Shown: positions 38,213 through 49,124, counted from the first letter of the stretch. The stretch: DNA of 64,000 nt from Tatumella sp. JGM118 (GCF_018257515.1 NZ_JAERJR010000003.1:241243-305242); one strand, 5' to 3'. Made by a program: numbers and translations. The notes: generated by a model from the letters alone, not told the origin.

Positions 38213-39535
38213 ATGTTAGATAACTTACTTGTCATCTTATTGTTGATTGTTATTAGTTCTTTTTTCTCTCTTTCTGAAATCTCTCTGGCTGCAGCCCGCA
38301 AAATTAAACTGAAATTGCTGGCAGATGACGGTGATGTGCGCGCACAACACATTCTGAAAATGCAGGAATCCCCGGGGATGTTCTTTACCGTGGTACAAAT
38401 CGGACTGAATGCGGTCGCCATCCTCGGTGGTATCGTTGGTGATTCGGCGTTTTCCCCGGCATTTAACCGGTTATTTTTACGTTTCCTTTCTCCCGAATGG
38501 GCAGAACAGCTGAGTTTTATCTGTTCATTTACGATAGTCACCAGCCTGTTTATTTTATTTGCGGATTTAACACCGAAACGTATCGGTATGATTGCCCCGG
38601 AAGCTATCGCGTTACGGATTATTCATCCGATGCGGTTTTGCCTGACCGTGTTCCGTCCACTGGTATGGTTCTTTAACGGAATGGCGAACAACATTTTCCG
38701 GCTGTTTAAAATTCCGATGGTCCGCAAAGACGATATTACACCCGATGATATCTATGCGGTGGTTGAGGCCGGCGCCCTTGCCGGGGTACTGCGTAAACAG
38801 GAACATGAGCTTATTGAAAACGTGTTCGAGCTGGAATCACGCACCGTACCTTCATCCATGACCTCGAGGGAAAATATTGTCTGGTTCGATTTAAACGAAG
38901 ATGAAGCCACGCTTAAATCGAAAATTGCCCGCCATCCGCACTCCAAGTTCCTGGTCTGTAACAACGATATTGACCACATTATTGGTTATGTGGACTCTAA
39001 GGAACTACTGTTACGGGTATTAGGCAATCAGAGTCTGACGCTGAATAGCGGTGTTCAGATCCGCTCGGCACTGATTGTGCCGGATACCTTAACCCTGTCA
39101 GAAGCGCTGGAAAGCTTTAAGTCTGCCGGTGAAGACTTTGCCGTGATCATGAACGAATATGCATTAGTGGTAGGGATCATTACGCTGAATGATGTGATGA
39201 CCACCCTGATGGGAGACCTGGTCGGCCAGGGCTTTGAAGAGCAGATTGTTGCCCGTGACGCGAACTCCTGGCTGGTGGAAGGCGGAACGCCTATCGATGA
39301 TGTGATGCGGGTTCTGAACATCGATGAGTTCCCGCAATCCGGTAACTACGAAACGATCGGCGGATTTATGATGTATATGCTAAGGAAGATCCCGAAACGT
39401 ACTGATTTCGTGATGTTTTCCGGCTATAAGTTTGAAGTGGTAGATATCGACAGCTATCGCATCGATCAATTACTGGTCACCCGTATTGACGAGCGCCCTG
39501 CCGTTTTACCTGTCGGAAATCTCGCCGCCGAATAA
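38213..39535 (+). CDS. ytfL: CNNM/CorC-type membrane protein YtfL (PaeA), polyamine export
   Basis: 440 residues (E. coli YtfL 447). DUF21/CNNM membrane domain (about 1-180; SLSEISLAAARKIKLKLLADDGD), two CBS domains (about 200-330) and a C-terminal CorC/HlyC domain (to about 425). E. coli YtfL was renamed PaeA for a role in putrescine/cadaverine export and stationary-phase survival; other family members move magnesium. Divergent from tamA, convergent with ytfK. Confidence 0.94.
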   Translation: MLDNLLVILLLIVISSFFSLSEISLAAARKIKLKLLADDGDVRAQHILKMQESPGMFFTVVQIGLNAVAILGGIVGDSAFSPAFNRLFLRFLSPEWAEQLSFICSFTIVTSLFILFADLTPKRIGMIAPEAIALRIIHPMRFCLTVFRPLVWFFNGMANNIFRLFKIPMVRKDDITPDDIYAVVEAGALAGVLRKQEHELIENVFELESRTVPSSMTSRENIVWFDLNEDEATLKSKIARHPHSKFLVCNNDIDHIIGYVDSKELLLRVLGNQSLTLNSGVQIRSALIVPDTLTLSEALESFKSAGEDFAVIMNEYALVVGIITLNDVMTTLMGDLVGQGFEEQIVARDANSWLVEGGTPIDDVMRVLNIDEFPQSGNYETIGGFMMYMLRKIPKRTDFVMFSGYKFEVVDIDSYRIDQLLVTRIDERPAVLPVGNLAAE

Positions 39536-39546
39536 TTTCTGCTGCC

Positions 39547-39569
39547 ACGGGGGCGGCATCCGCCCCCGT
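39547..39569. terminator. hairpin between convergent ytfL and ytfK
   Basis: ACGGGGGCGG-CAT-CCGCCCCCGT, a perfect 10-bp GC stem between the stops; no U-run. Confidence 0.55.
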
Positions 39570-39574
39570 CATCA

Positions 39575-39781
39575 CTAACGATAATCCGCTTGTAAACGCA
39601 GCACCTGCCGGTTGATCTCCGACATCACATTCAGTTGCTGCTTATCCTTCACGACAGGCAGTAACACTCTGCCTTTATCGAAATCGAACGTACCGATACC
39701 GCGGATATATAAGCGCCCTTTGAACAAAATCTTGACGTATTTGGCAATCTGCAAAGGGTTATATCGCTGAAAAATCTTCAT
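39575..39781 (-). CDS. ytfK: YtfK (DUF1107), SpoT-activating stress protein
   Basis: 68 residues, the E. coli length; [42 protein letters not shown] aligns throughout. E. coli YtfK binds SpoT and shifts it toward (p)ppGpp synthesis during phosphate or fatty-acid starvation. Convergent with ytfL; followed upstream by almost 1 kb of gene-free DNA. Confidence 0.94.
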   Translation of the reverse strand: MKIFQRYNPLQIAKYVKILFKGRLYIRGIGTFDFDKGRVLLPVVKDKQQLNVMSEINRQVLRLQADYR

Positions 39782-40039
39782 CCTTTTGATCCTTACTTAC
39801 TTATGTCCTGTATCACTATGCCCCCTGCACTCAGACTCAGTTGGCACGGTTAAGACAACAGGTTACCGAAAAAGTGCCGCATTACCCATCAGATAAACCA
39901 CATTTTCGCTATGGATTAGTCTTATATTTTGCATATCGATATTAATACAGGACAAAAATCATAACTGTGCGTTTGTACACAAAGTTTTAACATTTAACCG
40001 GAGAGATATTCTGGCGGAAGGATATTGCAATAAAATGAA

Positions 40040-40225
40040 GGGCGCAGGGCAGCGCCCTCTGCACTCCGGGCCTGGCGACAAGCCTGCCCGCCGCTGCGCG
40101 GTACCTTCGCTCACTCATTTGTCCTTGACGGACCGGTCACGATTCGCTCCTGCTCAGCGTGACCTCTCGCCGCGTCCCTGCGGCTCGTCCTGGACGCACT
40201 CCCTCGCTCAGCGGTGCGATGTCGC
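40040..40225 (+). repeat. 186-bp direct repeat, copy 1
   Basis: Recurs at 40433-40618, offset 393 bp, with about eight differences. GC-rich, whereas the surroundings are AT-rich. Contains the perfect inverted repeat GGTCACG (40135-40141) / CGTGACC (40158-40164). Reading frames through it are not conserved between the copies' flanks and resemble no protein I know. It lies in the 956-bp gene-free gap between ytfK and cysQ (39782-40737). Confidence 0.88.
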
Positions 40226-40320
40226 CCGACCAACGGTGCAGATATCCGCGGAAAAGTGGATGTATCTTTTGCAGTAAAAGAAAAGCTGGCAGGTTATAGA
40301 TATCTGATTTTTTTTTCCCG

Positions 40321-40340
40321 GGACGGTGAGTGTTCGGTTC
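40321..40340 (+). repeat. 20-27 bp motif, copy 1 of 3
   Basis: GGACGGTGAGTGTTCGGTTC; related copies at 40362-40381 and 40709-40728 (consensus G-ACGGTGAATATTCCGTTC). This copy is the most divergent. Confidence 0.55.
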
Positions 40341-40361
40341 ATCTGTGGATTTCTATAGTCA

Positions 40362-40388
40362 GGACAGTGAATATTCCGTTCGCTTTAT
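40362..40388 (+). repeat. 27-bp motif, copy 2 of 3
   Basis: GGACAGTGAATATTCCGTTC followed by GCTTTAT; differs from copy 3 (40709-40735) at three of 27 positions. Confidence 0.7.
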
Positions 40389-40432
40389 GTTAAGGCAGGC
40401 TGCCTTAGCCCCGCCGGGGGCGACCGGGCAAA

Positions 40433-40618
40433 GGGCACAGGGCAGCGCCCTCTGCACTCCGGGCCTGGCGACAAGCCTGCCCGCCGCTGCGCGGTACCTT
40501 CGCTTACTCATTTGTCCTTTACGGACCGGTCACGATTCGCTCCTGCTCAGCGTGACCTCTCGCCGCGTCCCTGCGGCTCGTCCTGGACATATTCGCTCAC
40601 TCAGCGGTGCGATGTCGC
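40433..40618 (+). repeat. 186-bp direct repeat, copy 2
   Basis: Same unit as 40040-40225 at about 96% identity; most differences cluster in the last 35 bp. Bracketed by copies 2 and 3 of the 27-bp motif (40362 and 40709), as if inserted between them. Confidence 0.88.
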
Positions 40619-40708
40619 GGTAAGTCACCGGGTGTAGGATCGGGGAAAACCGGGGGATTATTTCTCAGGTTTATGAGTGATGACTTCGGCTATGGTTTTT
40701 TATTCTCA

Positions 40709-40735
40709 GCACGGTGAATATTCCGTTCGCCTTAT
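40709..40735 (+). repeat. 27-bp motif, copy 3 of 3
   Basis: GCACGGTGAATATTCCGTTC followed by GCCTTAT, ending 3 bp before the cysQ stop. Confidence 0.7.
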
Positions 40736-40737
40736 TT

Positions 40738-41478
40738 TCAGAACAGACTCACACGAAACCCCGGATTCAGAAAAGATTCACGCGGCGTATAATCGAGCGT
40801 CTTACCTGTCCAGTCAGTCACATGGGCACCGGCCGCTTTAGCAACGGCATGTCCGGCCCCGGTATCCCAGATATTGGTCGGTCCGAAACGCGGATACAAT
40901 TGCGCTTTCCCCTCCGCCACCAGACAAAATTTCAGCGATGACCCAACGGCAATAGTTTGATGCTCACCTAATTGTTGCAGGTATTCCGCTAATTCCGCAT
41001 CACCATGGGAACGACTCACTACCACCAGGGGAGGATGGGCTTCCTGTACCCGAATCTGCGTGCGGACCCCGTTCTCTTCTTTCCAGGCTTTTCCCCCGGC
41101 AGCCAGATACATCAGGTCACTGGCGGGTGCGTAGACAACGCCCGAGACCGGCACGCCCTGCTCTATCAGCGCGATATTTACGGTAAATTCACCATTACGC
41201 TGAATAAACTCTTTCGTGCCGTCCAGCGGGTCAACCAGCCAGTAACGCTGCCAGTGACGGCGCTCCTCCCAGTCCGTCGGTGACTCCTCAGAAAGCACCG
41301 GGATCTCCGGGGTGAGCCGGGTCAGCCCGTGAAGGATCACATGATGTGCGGCAATGTCCGCAGCCGTCACCGGCGAATTGTCGGCCTTATGCGAAACTTC
41401 GGCAGGATGAGCCGCATTATAAATCTCCATAATTTCCCGTCCGGCATCCCGTGCCAGCTGACAGATTTGTTCCAGCAT
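40738..41478 (-). CDS. cysQ: 3'(2'),5'-bisphosphate nucleotidase
   Basis: 246 residues from the second of two adjacent ATGs, matching E. coli length and spaced six bases from GAGG. Inositol-monophosphatase fold: [30 protein letters not shown] (metal site) and [17 protein letters not shown]. Removes 3'-phosphoadenosine 5'-phosphate formed in sulfate assimilation. Its E. coli neighbours cpdB and cycA are missing here; fklB is next instead. Confidence 0.96.
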   Translation of the reverse strand: MLEQICQLARDAGREIMEIYNAAHPAEVSHKADNSPVTAADIAAHHVILHGLTRLTPEIPVLSEESPTDWEERRHWQRYWLVDPLDGTKEFIQRNGEFTVNIALIEQGVPVSGVVYAPASDLMYLAAGGKAWKEENGVRTQIRVQEAHPPLVVVSRSHGDAELAEYLQQLGEHQTIAVGSSLKFCLVAEGKAQLYPRFGPTNIWDTGAGHAVAKAAGAHVTDWTGKTLDYTPRESFLNPGFRVSLF

Positions 41479-41621
41479 CATTCACCTCGTTACTTTCGGC
41501 ACCCCGCGGACAGGTGCGTTATCTTCAGCGTGTTCTGTCAGTGTAACCGATTTTTTTCTTTAACGCAGAGCCAGCGATAGGACGGAGAAGACCCGGCACG
41601 CTCAGGTTCAGGGGATAAAAA

Positions 41622-41643
41622 AAGCCGGTCATCTGACCGGCTT
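41622..41643 (-). terminator. fklB terminator
   Basis: AAGCCGGTCA-TC-TGACCGGCTT; on the minus strand the stem is followed by a run of seven T, directly after the fklB stop. Confidence 0.8.
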
Positions 41644-41668
41644 GATTACTGTCCTGAATGCTAATCGC

Positions 41669-42289
41669 TTACAGGATTTCTAACAGCTCAACTTCAAAGA
41701 CTAATGTGCTCAGTGGCGGAATAGACGCGCCGGCACCGCGCTCACCGTAGGCCAGCTGCTGAGGGATCACCAGTTCCCATTTAGAACCGACTGGCATCAA
41801 CGTCAGTGCTTCAATCCAGCCCGCAATCACACCGCTGACCGGGAATTCTGCAGGCTCGCCACGCTGAACCGAACTATCAAAGACCGTTCCGTCGATAAGT
41901 TTACCGGTATAATGCACACGTACGCGGTCCTGACGTGAAGGGATAGCACCTTCACCTTGTTTCAGCACCCGGAACTGTAAACCCGATTCGGTGCTGTTCA
42001 CACCTTCACGCTGACGGTTCTCTTCAAGATATTTCAGGCCTTCTGCTGCCATCTGCTGTGTACGTTCCTGACGAACGGCTTCAGCACGTTCATGCACTTC
42101 GCGCAGGGCGCGATGAACGACATCTACAGGCACAGCAGGCGAGTTTCCTTCCAGCGCATCACGCAGACCGGCCAGTAACGCTTCAGGCTGTAAACCCTGT
42201 AGACCTGATTCCAGCAGCTGCTGTCCCACTTGCAGACCGATACCATAACTCGCCTGCGCTTCAACGCTATCAAAAGAAAGAGTCGTCAT
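41669..42289 (-). CDS. fklB: FKBP-type peptidyl-prolyl isomerase FklB (FKBP22)
   Basis: 206 residues from the ATG at 42289 (AGGA six bases upstream), the E. coli length. N-terminal dimerisation domain (about 1-90; [13 protein letters not shown]) and C-terminal FKBP domain ([29 protein letters not shown]...[11 protein letters not shown]). Cytoplasmic or periplasmic folding helper; no signal peptide is visible. Divergent from ytfB. Confidence 0.95.
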   Translation of the reverse strand: MTTLSFDSVEAQASYGIGLQVGQQLLESGLQGLQPEALLAGLRDALEGNSPAVPVDVVHRALREVHERAEAVRQERTQQMAAEGLKYLEENRQREGVNSTESGLQFRVLKQGEGAIPSRQDRVRVHYTGKLIDGTVFDSSVQRGEPAEFPVSGVIAGWIEALTLMPVGSKWELVIPQQLAYGERGAGASIPPLSTLVFEVELLEIL

Positions 42290-42609
42290 TTCTGTTCCTG
42301 ATTTATCTACTATATGTGAAACGAAAGCATAACAGCGCATGCTTCCCGGGTAAAACCGAACCTGTCACTGATGACTTTTTTTTGAGAAAGATGAAGAATA
42401 TGACACTTAAAATGCAGATATCCGTCGTTCTGCTATAAACACTATGACGGTATATCAATCCCCGGGTATCACCCGTGTTATAAGTGAGAAACTCTATGGG
42501 CCATTTCGCCCGTCGGCAACACAACGGAATCCGTAACCGTATCACGGAAAAATTAAAGTCATATCAAGGCCTGGTCAGGAAAGAGGTATCCCCGGGCGAG
42601 GAAACGGCG

Positions 42610-43149
42610 ATGCGTAAACAGAGAATTAACGGTAGCACAACGTTTGTCAGCACGATGGCGCACTGGCCTGAAAAGCTGCACTGGATGGATCCACTGTCGC
42701 TGTTTCACCGCTGGGGTATTTTTGCCGGACTGGTCATGCTGATCGTCGGGGTTCTGCTGCCGGGCGAGAGACAACCGTTCCCGGTGGAACATGCCATCCC
42801 ACCGTCGTCCACGGTGATGCAGGCACAACTGGATAACTCGCAGGATGCTAACGACGCATCTCCGCCGCCTTCTTCTGATGACCCACAGGGGCAATGGCAT
42901 CGCTACCATATTGCTGCCGGACAAACGCTGGCCCAGTTATTCCGTGACAATAATTTACCGGTCGGGGATGTCTTTGCCATGGCAGATGTGGAAGACCAGG
43001 ATAAACCGCTCAGTAACTTACAGACCGGCCAGGAAGTGAGATTACGAATTAATGATCGCGGTACAGTGACCGGACTGACACTGTCCACTAAAAAGGGTCA
43101 GGTGCTCTTTGTTCGTCAACAGGATGGCAGTTTTATTCAGGCCCGTTGA
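42610..43149 (+). CDS. ytfB: OapA-domain cell-division protein YtfB
   Basis: About 179 residues from the ATG at 42610 (GAGG eight bases upstream); this puts the conserved MDPL...HR motif 25 residues in, as in E. coli YtfB. Earlier in-frame starts at 42484/42496 would add an unmatched tail. One membrane segment (about 35-53), a Pro/Ser linker, then a LysM-like OapA domain (YHIAAGQTLAQLFRDNNLPVGDVFAMADVEDQDKPLSNLQTGQEVRL). E. coli YtfB localises to the septum through peptidoglycan glycan binding. Convergent with rplI. Confidence 0.9.
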   Translation: MRKQRINGSTTFVSTMAHWPEKLHWMDPLSLFHRWGIFAGLVMLIVGVLLPGERQPFPVEHAIPPSSTVMQAQLDNSQDANDASPPPSSDDPQGQWHRYHIAAGQTLAQLFRDNNLPVGDVFAMADVEDQDKPLSNLQTGQEVRLRINDRGTVTGLTLSTKKGQVLFVRQQDGSFIQAR

Positions 43150-43181
43150 TCCGCAGCCGCAAAAATGTACGCGCTGAAAAC

Positions 43182-43210
43182 AAAAACGCCGGCACAAGGC
43201 CGGCGTTTTT
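43182..43210. terminator. bidirectional terminator between ytfB and rplI
   Basis: AAAAACGCCGGC-ACAAG-GCCGGCGTTTTT; A- and T-runs flank the stem so it serves both convergent genes. Confidence 0.88.
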
Positions 43211-43223
43211 ATGTTGTCTGCGA

Positions 43224-43673
43224 TTATGCAGCAACAACGTTAACAACCAGTTTAGCAACAACGTCGCTATGAACCTGGAAATTAACTTCGTACTCACCAG
43301 TAGAGCGCAGAACGCCTTCTGATAAACGTACTTCACTTTTAGCAACTTCAACACCCGCTGCAGACACTGCATCAGCAATGTCACGTGCGCCGATAGAACC
43401 AAACAGTCTGCCACCGTCACCGGCTTTAGAAGTGATGGTTACAGTACCCAGTGCGTTGATTTTCTCAGCACGGGCATTGGCAGCAGCCTGAGTTTCAGCC
43501 TGTTTAGCTTCCAGCTCAGCACGACGAGTTTCGAAAAACTCGATGTTAGTTTTGGTCGCAGGGACAGCTTTGCCCTTTGGTACCAGGAAGTTACGAGCAT
43601 AGCCCGCTTTAACGTTGACCTGATCACCCAGGTTACCCAGGTTTGTTACTTTATCAAGCAGAATAACTTGCAT
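43224..43673 (-). CDS. rplI: 50S ribosomal protein bL9
   Basis: 149 residues, the E. coli length. N-terminal [36 protein letters not shown] binds 23S rRNA; long connecting helix and C-terminal domain follow. Last gene of rpsF-priB-rpsR-rplI. Confidence 0.98.
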   Translation of the reverse strand: MQVILLDKVTNLGNLGDQVNVKAGYARNFLVPKGKAVPATKTNIEFFETRRAELEAKQAETQAAANARAEKINALGTVTITSKAGDGGRLFGSIGARDIADAVSAAGVEVAKSEVRLSEGVLRSTGEYEVNFQVHSDVVAKLVVNVVAA

Positions 43674-43712
43674 TACCTTATCCTCTCAAAGTCGTTAATG
43701 GACAGTGGCCGA

Positions 43713-44265
<553 letters not shown>

Positions 44266-44268
44266 GGA

Positions 44269-44664
44269 TTACTCTTCAGAATCCTCAGCACTTGAGTCAT
44301 CAGAGGTTTCGTTAGCGAAGTCTTCACGACGATCACGACGTTCTTCTTTCGCTTTAACCATCGGAGATGCTTCAGTTACCGCGTTTTTAACGCGCATAAC
44401 CATGCTACGGATAACGGCGTCGTTGAAGCGGAAGTTAGTTTCCAGCTCATCGATAACGCTCTGCGGAGCTTCTACGTTCAGCAGAACGTAATGTGCTTTG
44501 TGCAGTTTGTTGATCGGGTAAGCCAGCTGACGGCGGCCCCAGTCTTCCAGACGATGGATCGTGCCTTCAGCACCAGTGATAGCACCAGTGTAACGCTCGA
44601 TCATGCCAGGAACCTGCTCGCTCTGGTCAGGATGGACCATAAATACGATTTCGTAATGACGCAT
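44269..44664 (-). CDS. rpsF: 30S ribosomal protein bS6
   Basis: 131 residues, same length as E. coli before trimming. [26 protein letters not shown] start and an acidic C-terminal tail ([10 protein letters not shown]), the region that RimK extends with glutamates. First gene of the operon; stop is 3 bases before priB. Confidence 0.98.
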   Translation of the reverse strand: MRHYEIVFMVHPDQSEQVPGMIERYTGAITGAEGTIHRLEDWGRRQLAYPINKLHKAHYVLLNVEAPQSVIDELETNFRFNDAVIRSMVMRVKNAVTEASPMVKAKEERRDRREDFANETSDDSSAEDSEE

Positions 44665-44666
44665 CG

Positions 44667-44720
44667 GTTGCTCCTTACGGATTATTCAGCCTCCTGTCAG
44701 GGTCAGCCGCGGCCCATGGA
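44667..44720 (-). promoter_or_regulatory. S6:S18-binding leader of rpsF (candidate)
   Basis: On the minus strand the leader reads GACCCTGACAGGAGGCTGAA, then TAATCCGTAAGGAGCAACCG before the ATG, closely matching the E. coli rpsF leader in which an RNA motif with a bulged CCG imitates the 16S S18 site and allows feedback repression by the S6:S18 complex. Identification is by sequence resemblance and position. Confidence 0.55.
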
Positions 44721-44943
44721 AGCAAGGAACGTGTTAAAATGCGGCTGAAAAATTGACGCGTAATAATACTTATATGGTGCCTGAAACTCAAGCAAATAAA
44801 TCGCTAAATCACACGGCAGAGAGAAACAGCCACACGGCCTGATACGCTCCTCCGTTACACAGGCAGCAGAATTCCCTTTACGCCCGGTAATTCACGGAAT
44901 TCACGATATACTTAAACTCACATGATGACGGACCGGGGATATT

Positions 44944-45405
44944 ATGAAATTTCGCACAATGGCTCTTCTGACTACCCTTTGCTGTACGGGGATCTCTTTT
45001 ACCGCTCTGGCTCAGACGCCCACACTGAGCAGTCTGGTGGCCAGTCAGCAGGGGGGCAGCGCCTTTTCTAAACTGATTGCCCATCAGCACCTGCCGGACT
45101 GGATAATCAAAGGCGGCGTTGAAAGTCCGATGCAGCAGGTGACGCTTAAGGGGGTCACTTATCAGGTATACAGTGCCTGCAAACCCCATGATTGTGCCAG
45201 CGAGAATTTTGCGCTGATTTACTCGCCCGCCGATAATACGATGAGTGGCCTGTTCGCCCGTAACAACGAAGCCCGCCATCGTGAAGAGTTACAGTGGCTG
45301 AATATCAGTGATGCCCTGTCGATTGACGGGAAAACCGTTTTATATGCGGCCCTCAGCGGCAGCCTGGCGAATCATCCGCAGGCGTTTAACTACACGGACA
45401 AATAA
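44944..45405 (+). CDS. ivy: inhibitor of vertebrate lysozyme Ivy
   Basis: 153 residues with a Sec signal peptide (about 1-23, ending ALA). The loop CKPHDC (79-84), which inserts in the lysozyme active site and places its His there, is intact. Periplasmic inhibitor of C-type lysozymes, and in some strains a guard against endogenous lytic transglycosylases. In E. coli ivy (ykfE) lies elsewhere (near fadE), so its position beside bsmA is different here. Located next to bsmA, 40 bp upstream of it. Confidence 0.9.
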   Translation: MKFRTMALLTTLCCTGISFTALAQTPTLSSLVASQQGGSAFSKLIAHQHLPDWIIKGGVESPMQQVTLKGVTYQVYSACKPHDCASENFALIYSPADNTMSGLFARNNEARHREELQWLNISDALSIDGKTVLYAALSGSLANHPQAFNYTDK

Positions 45406-45445
45406 TCCGTGTCCTGCCAACACGTCCGGTCGTCCGGGGCCTGAG

Positions 45446-45787
45446 ATGCATCGGCTGATATTGACGGTCTTCCTGATTTTCGGGCTCAGCGGCTGCGCGT
45501 TACTGACGCCGGCTCCGGCCCCCCGCCCTCCTCTGCAGCCCTATGCTCAGGAGCTGAGCCAAAACATGACATACGACCTGTGTAAAACCGCAGAGGTACA
45601 TGTGGTTGTCAGGGGGTCACCGGATGATGCACAGAGGGCTTTCGCAGAAAAAGCTAACCGGACGGGTGTCCGCTGGTATCGCATTATAATGACCAGTGAA
45701 ACGGTCATTCCGGGGCAGTGGTACGGGGAGGCAATCTTCTACGGAACCTATGCCGGTTCCTGTGCAGTGAGCGTTCCACAGCCCTGA
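45446..45787 (+). CDS. bsmA: biofilm peroxide-resistance lipoprotein BsmA (YjfO)
   Basis: 113 residues from the ATG at 45446 (MHRLILTVFLIFGLSGC, lipobox LSGC, Cys17). DUF1471/YhcN-like fold with DAQRAFAEKANRTGVRWYRIIM and a closing YGTYAGSCAV. E. coli BsmA affects biofilm stress survival. Weak ribosome site. In-frame upstream extension to 45308 overlaps ivy and has no signal, so it is rejected. Position between rlmB and the rpsF operon matches E. coli. Confidence 0.85.
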   Translation: MHRLILTVFLIFGLSGCALLTPAPAPRPPLQPYAQELSQNMTYDLCKTAEVHVVVRGSPDDAQRAFAEKANRTGVRWYRIIMTSETVIPGQWYGEAIFYGTYAGSCAVSVPQP

Positions 45788-45814
45788 GCGGGCTGCGGAG
45801 CACTGCCCGGCAAA

Positions 45815-46549
45815 TCAGCTCTGACGCTGACGCACGGCTTCAAACAGGCAAATCCCTGTCGCCACCGAGACATTCAGTGAAGACACACTACCTGCCATCG
45901 GGATACTGATCAGTTCATCGCAATGTTCCCGGGTCAGACGGCGCATTCCTTCACCCTCAGCCCCCATCACCAGCGCCATCGGGCCGGTCATTTTGCTCTG
46001 ATACAACGTATGATCGGCTTCACCTGCGGTGCCGACAATCCAGATATGGTATTCCTGCAACAGACGCATCGTACGCGCCAGGTTAGTCACACGGATAAGC
46101 GGAACCGTCTCCGCCGCACCGCAGGCCACTTTTTTGGCAGTCGCATTCAGCGAGGCAGAACGATCTTTCGGCACAATAACGGCATGTACCCCGGCAGCAT
46201 CCGCACTGCGCAGACAAGCGCCCAGGTTATGGGGATCGGTCACACCGTCGAGGATCAACAAAAACGGCTGTTCGGTTTTTTCCAGCAGATCCGGAAGGTC
46301 GCCTTCCTGGTACTGGCGGCCGGGTTTTACCAGCGCCACAATGCCCTGATGCACAGCACCTTCGGCTTTGCTGTCCAGCCACTGACGGGTTGTCACCTGA
46401 ACAGCAACCCCCTGAGTTTCCAGTGCGGAGACCAGCGGTTGCAGGCGACGATCATCGCGTCCTTTCAGAATATAAACTTCCTGAAAACGCTGAGGATCAC
46501 GCTCCAGTAAGGCTTCAACGGCATGAATGCCAAAAATTATTTCGCTCAT
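45815..46549 (-). CDS. rlmB: 23S rRNA (guanosine2251-2'-O)-methyltransferase
   Basis: 244 residues (E. coli 243). SpoU-type SPOUT enzyme: N-terminal substrate domain ([25 protein letters not shown]), then [41 protein letters not shown] and [18 protein letters not shown] forming the knotted SAM site. Acts on 50S assembly intermediates. Follows rnr on the same strand; an imperfect hairpin (46582-46607) lies between them. Confidence 0.97.
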   Translation of the reverse strand: MSEIIFGIHAVEALLERDPQRFQEVYILKGRDDRRLQPLVSALETQGVAVQVTTRQWLDSKAEGAVHQGIVALVKPGRQYQEGDLPDLLEKTEQPFLLILDGVTDPHNLGACLRSADAAGVHAVIVPKDRSASLNATAKKVACGAAETVPLIRVTNLARTMRLLQEYHIWIVGTAGEADHTLYQSKMTGPMALVMGAEGEGMRRLTREHCDELISIPMAGSVSSLNVSVATGICLFEAVRQRQS

Positions 46550-46581
46550 AACTCAGTTCAATGGTTAGACGTTAAATACCA

Positions 46582-46607
46582 GGCACAGATCCCCGACGGG
46601 GACCTGT
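46582..46607 (-). other. imperfect hairpin between rnr and rlmB
   Basis: CACAGATCCCC-GA-CGGGGACCTGTG region (plus-strand view), about 10 pairs with one bulge/wobble. No U-run; possible processing or attenuation structure. Confidence 0.35.
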
Positions 46608-46617
46608 GCTGTTGAAA

Positions 46618-49110
46618 TCAGTCCGCTTTTTTAGTCGCAGACTTATCTTTTTTTGCTGCCCGCTTCGCTTTGGTCGCGGCGGCGATTTTACGTGTTTTCT
46701 CCGAGACTTTTTTAACTTTCTTCACCGGAGCTTCTGTCGCACTTTCTTTCGCCGCAGGCTTCTTCTTGCCGCGTTTTTTGCCGGACTTTTTCTTCTCACT
46801 CCGGAAGGTTTCATCCGCTTCGAAGTTAGCCCCTGAACGCGCCCCCTTGCGGCTTTTACCCGCCGTGGTACCCGCTTTGGCATCTTTTTCACGCGCCGTT
46901 TTTCCTGCACCGCGTGGCTGACGTTTGCTGGAAATCAGTGCGAAATCGATTTTACGCTCATCCATATGGACAGCTTCAACACGGACTTCAACAATATCGC
47001 CCAGACGATAGGTATGTGCGCCGGACTCGCCGATCAGCCGCTGACCGACCGGGTCAAACCGGTAATAGTCATTGTCCAGGCTCGAGACGTGTACCAGACC
47101 ATCAATAAACAGGTCGCTCAGACGGACAAAGAAACCGAACCCGGTCACGCTCGAGATAACACCACTGAAGGTATTCCCGACCTGGTCCTGCATGAAATCA
47201 CATTTCAGCCAGTCTGCCACATCGCGGGTAGCCTCATCGGCACGACGCTCGGTCAGGGAACAATGCTGACCCAGCTGCAGCATCTGTTGCATATCATAGT
47301 GATAGCCGCCGGTCGGTGTCGTGTTCCCCTGCAGTTCATTGGCATTTTTAGCCAGCAGGTATTTAATCGCCCGGTGCAGTAATAAGTCAGGGTAGCGGCG
47401 GATAGGCGATGTAAAGTGTGCATAGGAGGTCAATGCCAGACCAAAGTGACCGCGGTTTTCCGGGTCATAGACCGCCTGTTTCATGGAACGCAGCAGCATA
47501 GTTTGCAGCATTTCCGCATCCGGACGTCCCGCGATCTTCTCCAGCAATTCCGAATAATCCACAGGTGCCGGTTTTGTGCCGCCAGACAGAGTCAGGCCCA
47601 GTTCACTCAATACGGTACGGAAGCTTTTGATGCTGTCATCTGAAGGACGATCATGGTCACGGAACAGCGCCGGTTCCTGATATTTTTCGACAAAACGTGC
47701 CGAGGCGATATTCGCCAGGATCATGCATTCTTCAATCAGCTTATGAGCATCGTTACGGGCGGTTCGCTCGACCCGCTCGATACGGCGATCGGCATTAAAG
47801 ATGAACTTCGCTTCTTCCGTTTCGAAAGAAATACCGCCACGCTGAGCACGGGCCTGTTCCAGCACCTGATACATACGGTGCAATTCTTCCAGGTCGCCGA
47901 CCAGCGGAGCATACTGTTCGCGCAGCTCTTCATTGCCCTGCAGGATATTCCACACTTTGGTATAGGTCAGACGCGCATGCGAATTCATGACCGCTTCATA
48001 GTGCTTATAGCCACTGAGTTTACCACTGGCAGAGATGGTCATTTCACAGACCATACACAGACGGTCGACCTGAGGATTGAGCGAGCACAGTCCGTTGGAC
48101 AGGACCTCCGGCAGCATGGGTACGACCTGCGAAGGGAAGTAAACCGATGTGCCACGAGCCTGGGCTTCGTTATCAAGCTCGGTCCCGGGACGTACGTAGT
48201 AGCTGACATCCGCGATAGCCACCCACAGACGCCAGCCGCCACCGCGTTTTTTCTGGCAGTAAACGGCATCGTCAAAGTCGCGGGCATCTTCACCATCAAT
48301 GGTGACCAGGGGTAACTGGCGCAGGTCCACCCGTCCGGCTTTCGCCTTTTCCGGGACCTGTTCACTGAGCGCCGCCATTTGCTGTTCAACGGCTTCCGGC
48401 CAGTCATGAGGAATTTCATGGGTCCGTAAGGCCATATCCACAGCAAGCCCGGTGCCCATATTATCCCCGAGGATTTCAATCACCCGGCCAATCGCTTTTG
48501 CTCTGCGGGTCGGTCGTTTTTCCAGTTCCACCACCACGACAGCGCCCATACGGGCATTCTGCGTATGCTCCGGCTCAATCAGAATATCAAAGCTCAGGCG
48601 GCTATCATCCGGCACCACAAATCCGGCCCCGGCATCGACAAAATAACGCCCGACGATCTGGTTGTTACGGGGTTCAACGACCCGGACTACCCGGGCTTCG
48701 CGGCGACCACGACGGTCTGCACCGGCCGCCTGCGCCAGAATAATGTCGCCATGCATGCAGAACTTCATCTGCTCAGCCGACAAATAGAGATCATCTTTCG
48801 CGTTTTCGAGTCTCAGGAAGCCATAGCCATCACGATGGCCGATGACTTTTCCGCGCAGCAGATCCAGCCGTTCCGGCAAGGCATAGCACTGACGACGGGT
48901 AAAGACCAGCTGACCGTCTCTTTCCATCGCACGGAGACGACGACGCAGCGCTTCGGTTTGTTCTTCGCTGGTGATATTGAGTTCCTGTGCCAGCTCATCG
49001 CGGCGGGCAGGTTTCTCGCGTTTTTCCAGATGCGCAAGGATAAACTCCCTGCTGGGGATCGGGTTTTCGTATTTTTCCGCTTCCCGTTGCTGAAAAGGGT
49101 CTTGTGACAT
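46618..49110 (-). CDS. rnr: ribonuclease R
   Basis: 830 residues from the ATG at 49110 (GGAGG upstream; [24 protein letters not shown] as in E. coli, 813). Domains: N-terminal winged helix, two cold-shock domains, RNB catalytic domain with [14 protein letters not shown] carrying the metal-binding aspartates, S1 domain ([16 protein letters not shown]), and a Lys/Ala-rich tail (about 735-830). 3'-5' exoribonuclease able to unwind structured RNA, important in cold, tmRNA-linked quality control and rRNA decay. The tail is slightly longer than in E. coli. Confidence 0.97.
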   Translation of the reverse strand: MSQDPFQQREAEKYENPIPSREFILAHLEKREKPARRDELAQELNITSEEQTEALRRRLRAMERDGQLVFTRRQCYALPERLDLLRGKVIGHRDGYGFLRLENAKDDLYLSAEQMKFCMHGDIILAQAAGADRRGRREARVVRVVEPRNNQIVGRYFVDAGAGFVVPDDSRLSFDILIEPEHTQNARMGAVVVVELEKRPTRRAKAIGRVIEILGDNMGTGLAVDMALRTHEIPHDWPEAVEQQMAALSEQVPEKAKAGRVDLRQLPLVTIDGEDARDFDDAVYCQKKRGGGWRLWVAIADVSYYVRPGTELDNEAQARGTSVYFPSQVVPMLPEVLSNGLCSLNPQVDRLCMVCEMTISASGKLSGYKHYEAVMNSHARLTYTKVWNILQGNEELREQYAPLVGDLEELHRMYQVLEQARAQRGGISFETEEAKFIFNADRRIERVERTARNDAHKLIEECMILANIASARFVEKYQEPALFRDHDRPSDDSIKSFRTVLSELGLTLSGGTKPAPVDYSELLEKIAGRPDAEMLQTMLLRSMKQAVYDPENRGHFGLALTSYAHFTSPIRRYPDLLLHRAIKYLLAKNANELQGNTTPTGGYHYDMQQMLQLGQHCSLTERRADEATRDVADWLKCDFMQDQVGNTFSGVISSVTGFGFFVRLSDLFIDGLVHVSSLDNDYYRFDPVGQRLIGESGAHTYRLGDIVEVRVEAVHMDERKIDFALISSKRQPRGAGKTAREKDAKAGTTAGKSRKGARSGANFEADETFRSEKKKSGKKRGKKKPAAKESATEAPVKKVKKVSEKTRKIAAATKAKRAAKKDKSATKKAD

Positions 49111-49124
49111 AGGTACCTCCGATG

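Noticed and set aside
40040..40618. Possible insertion sequence
   Set aside because: No transposase, no terminal inverted repeats that I could find; reported as a direct repeat instead.
40035..40623. Frames of 80-97 codons in the 186-bp repeats
   Set aside because: Arg/Ser/Pro-rich translations typical of GC-rich non-coding DNA; different frames are open in the two copies.
48565..49107. Long antisense frame (180 codons) opposite rnr
   Set aside because: Shadow of the strongly biased rnr coding strand; no independent start signals.
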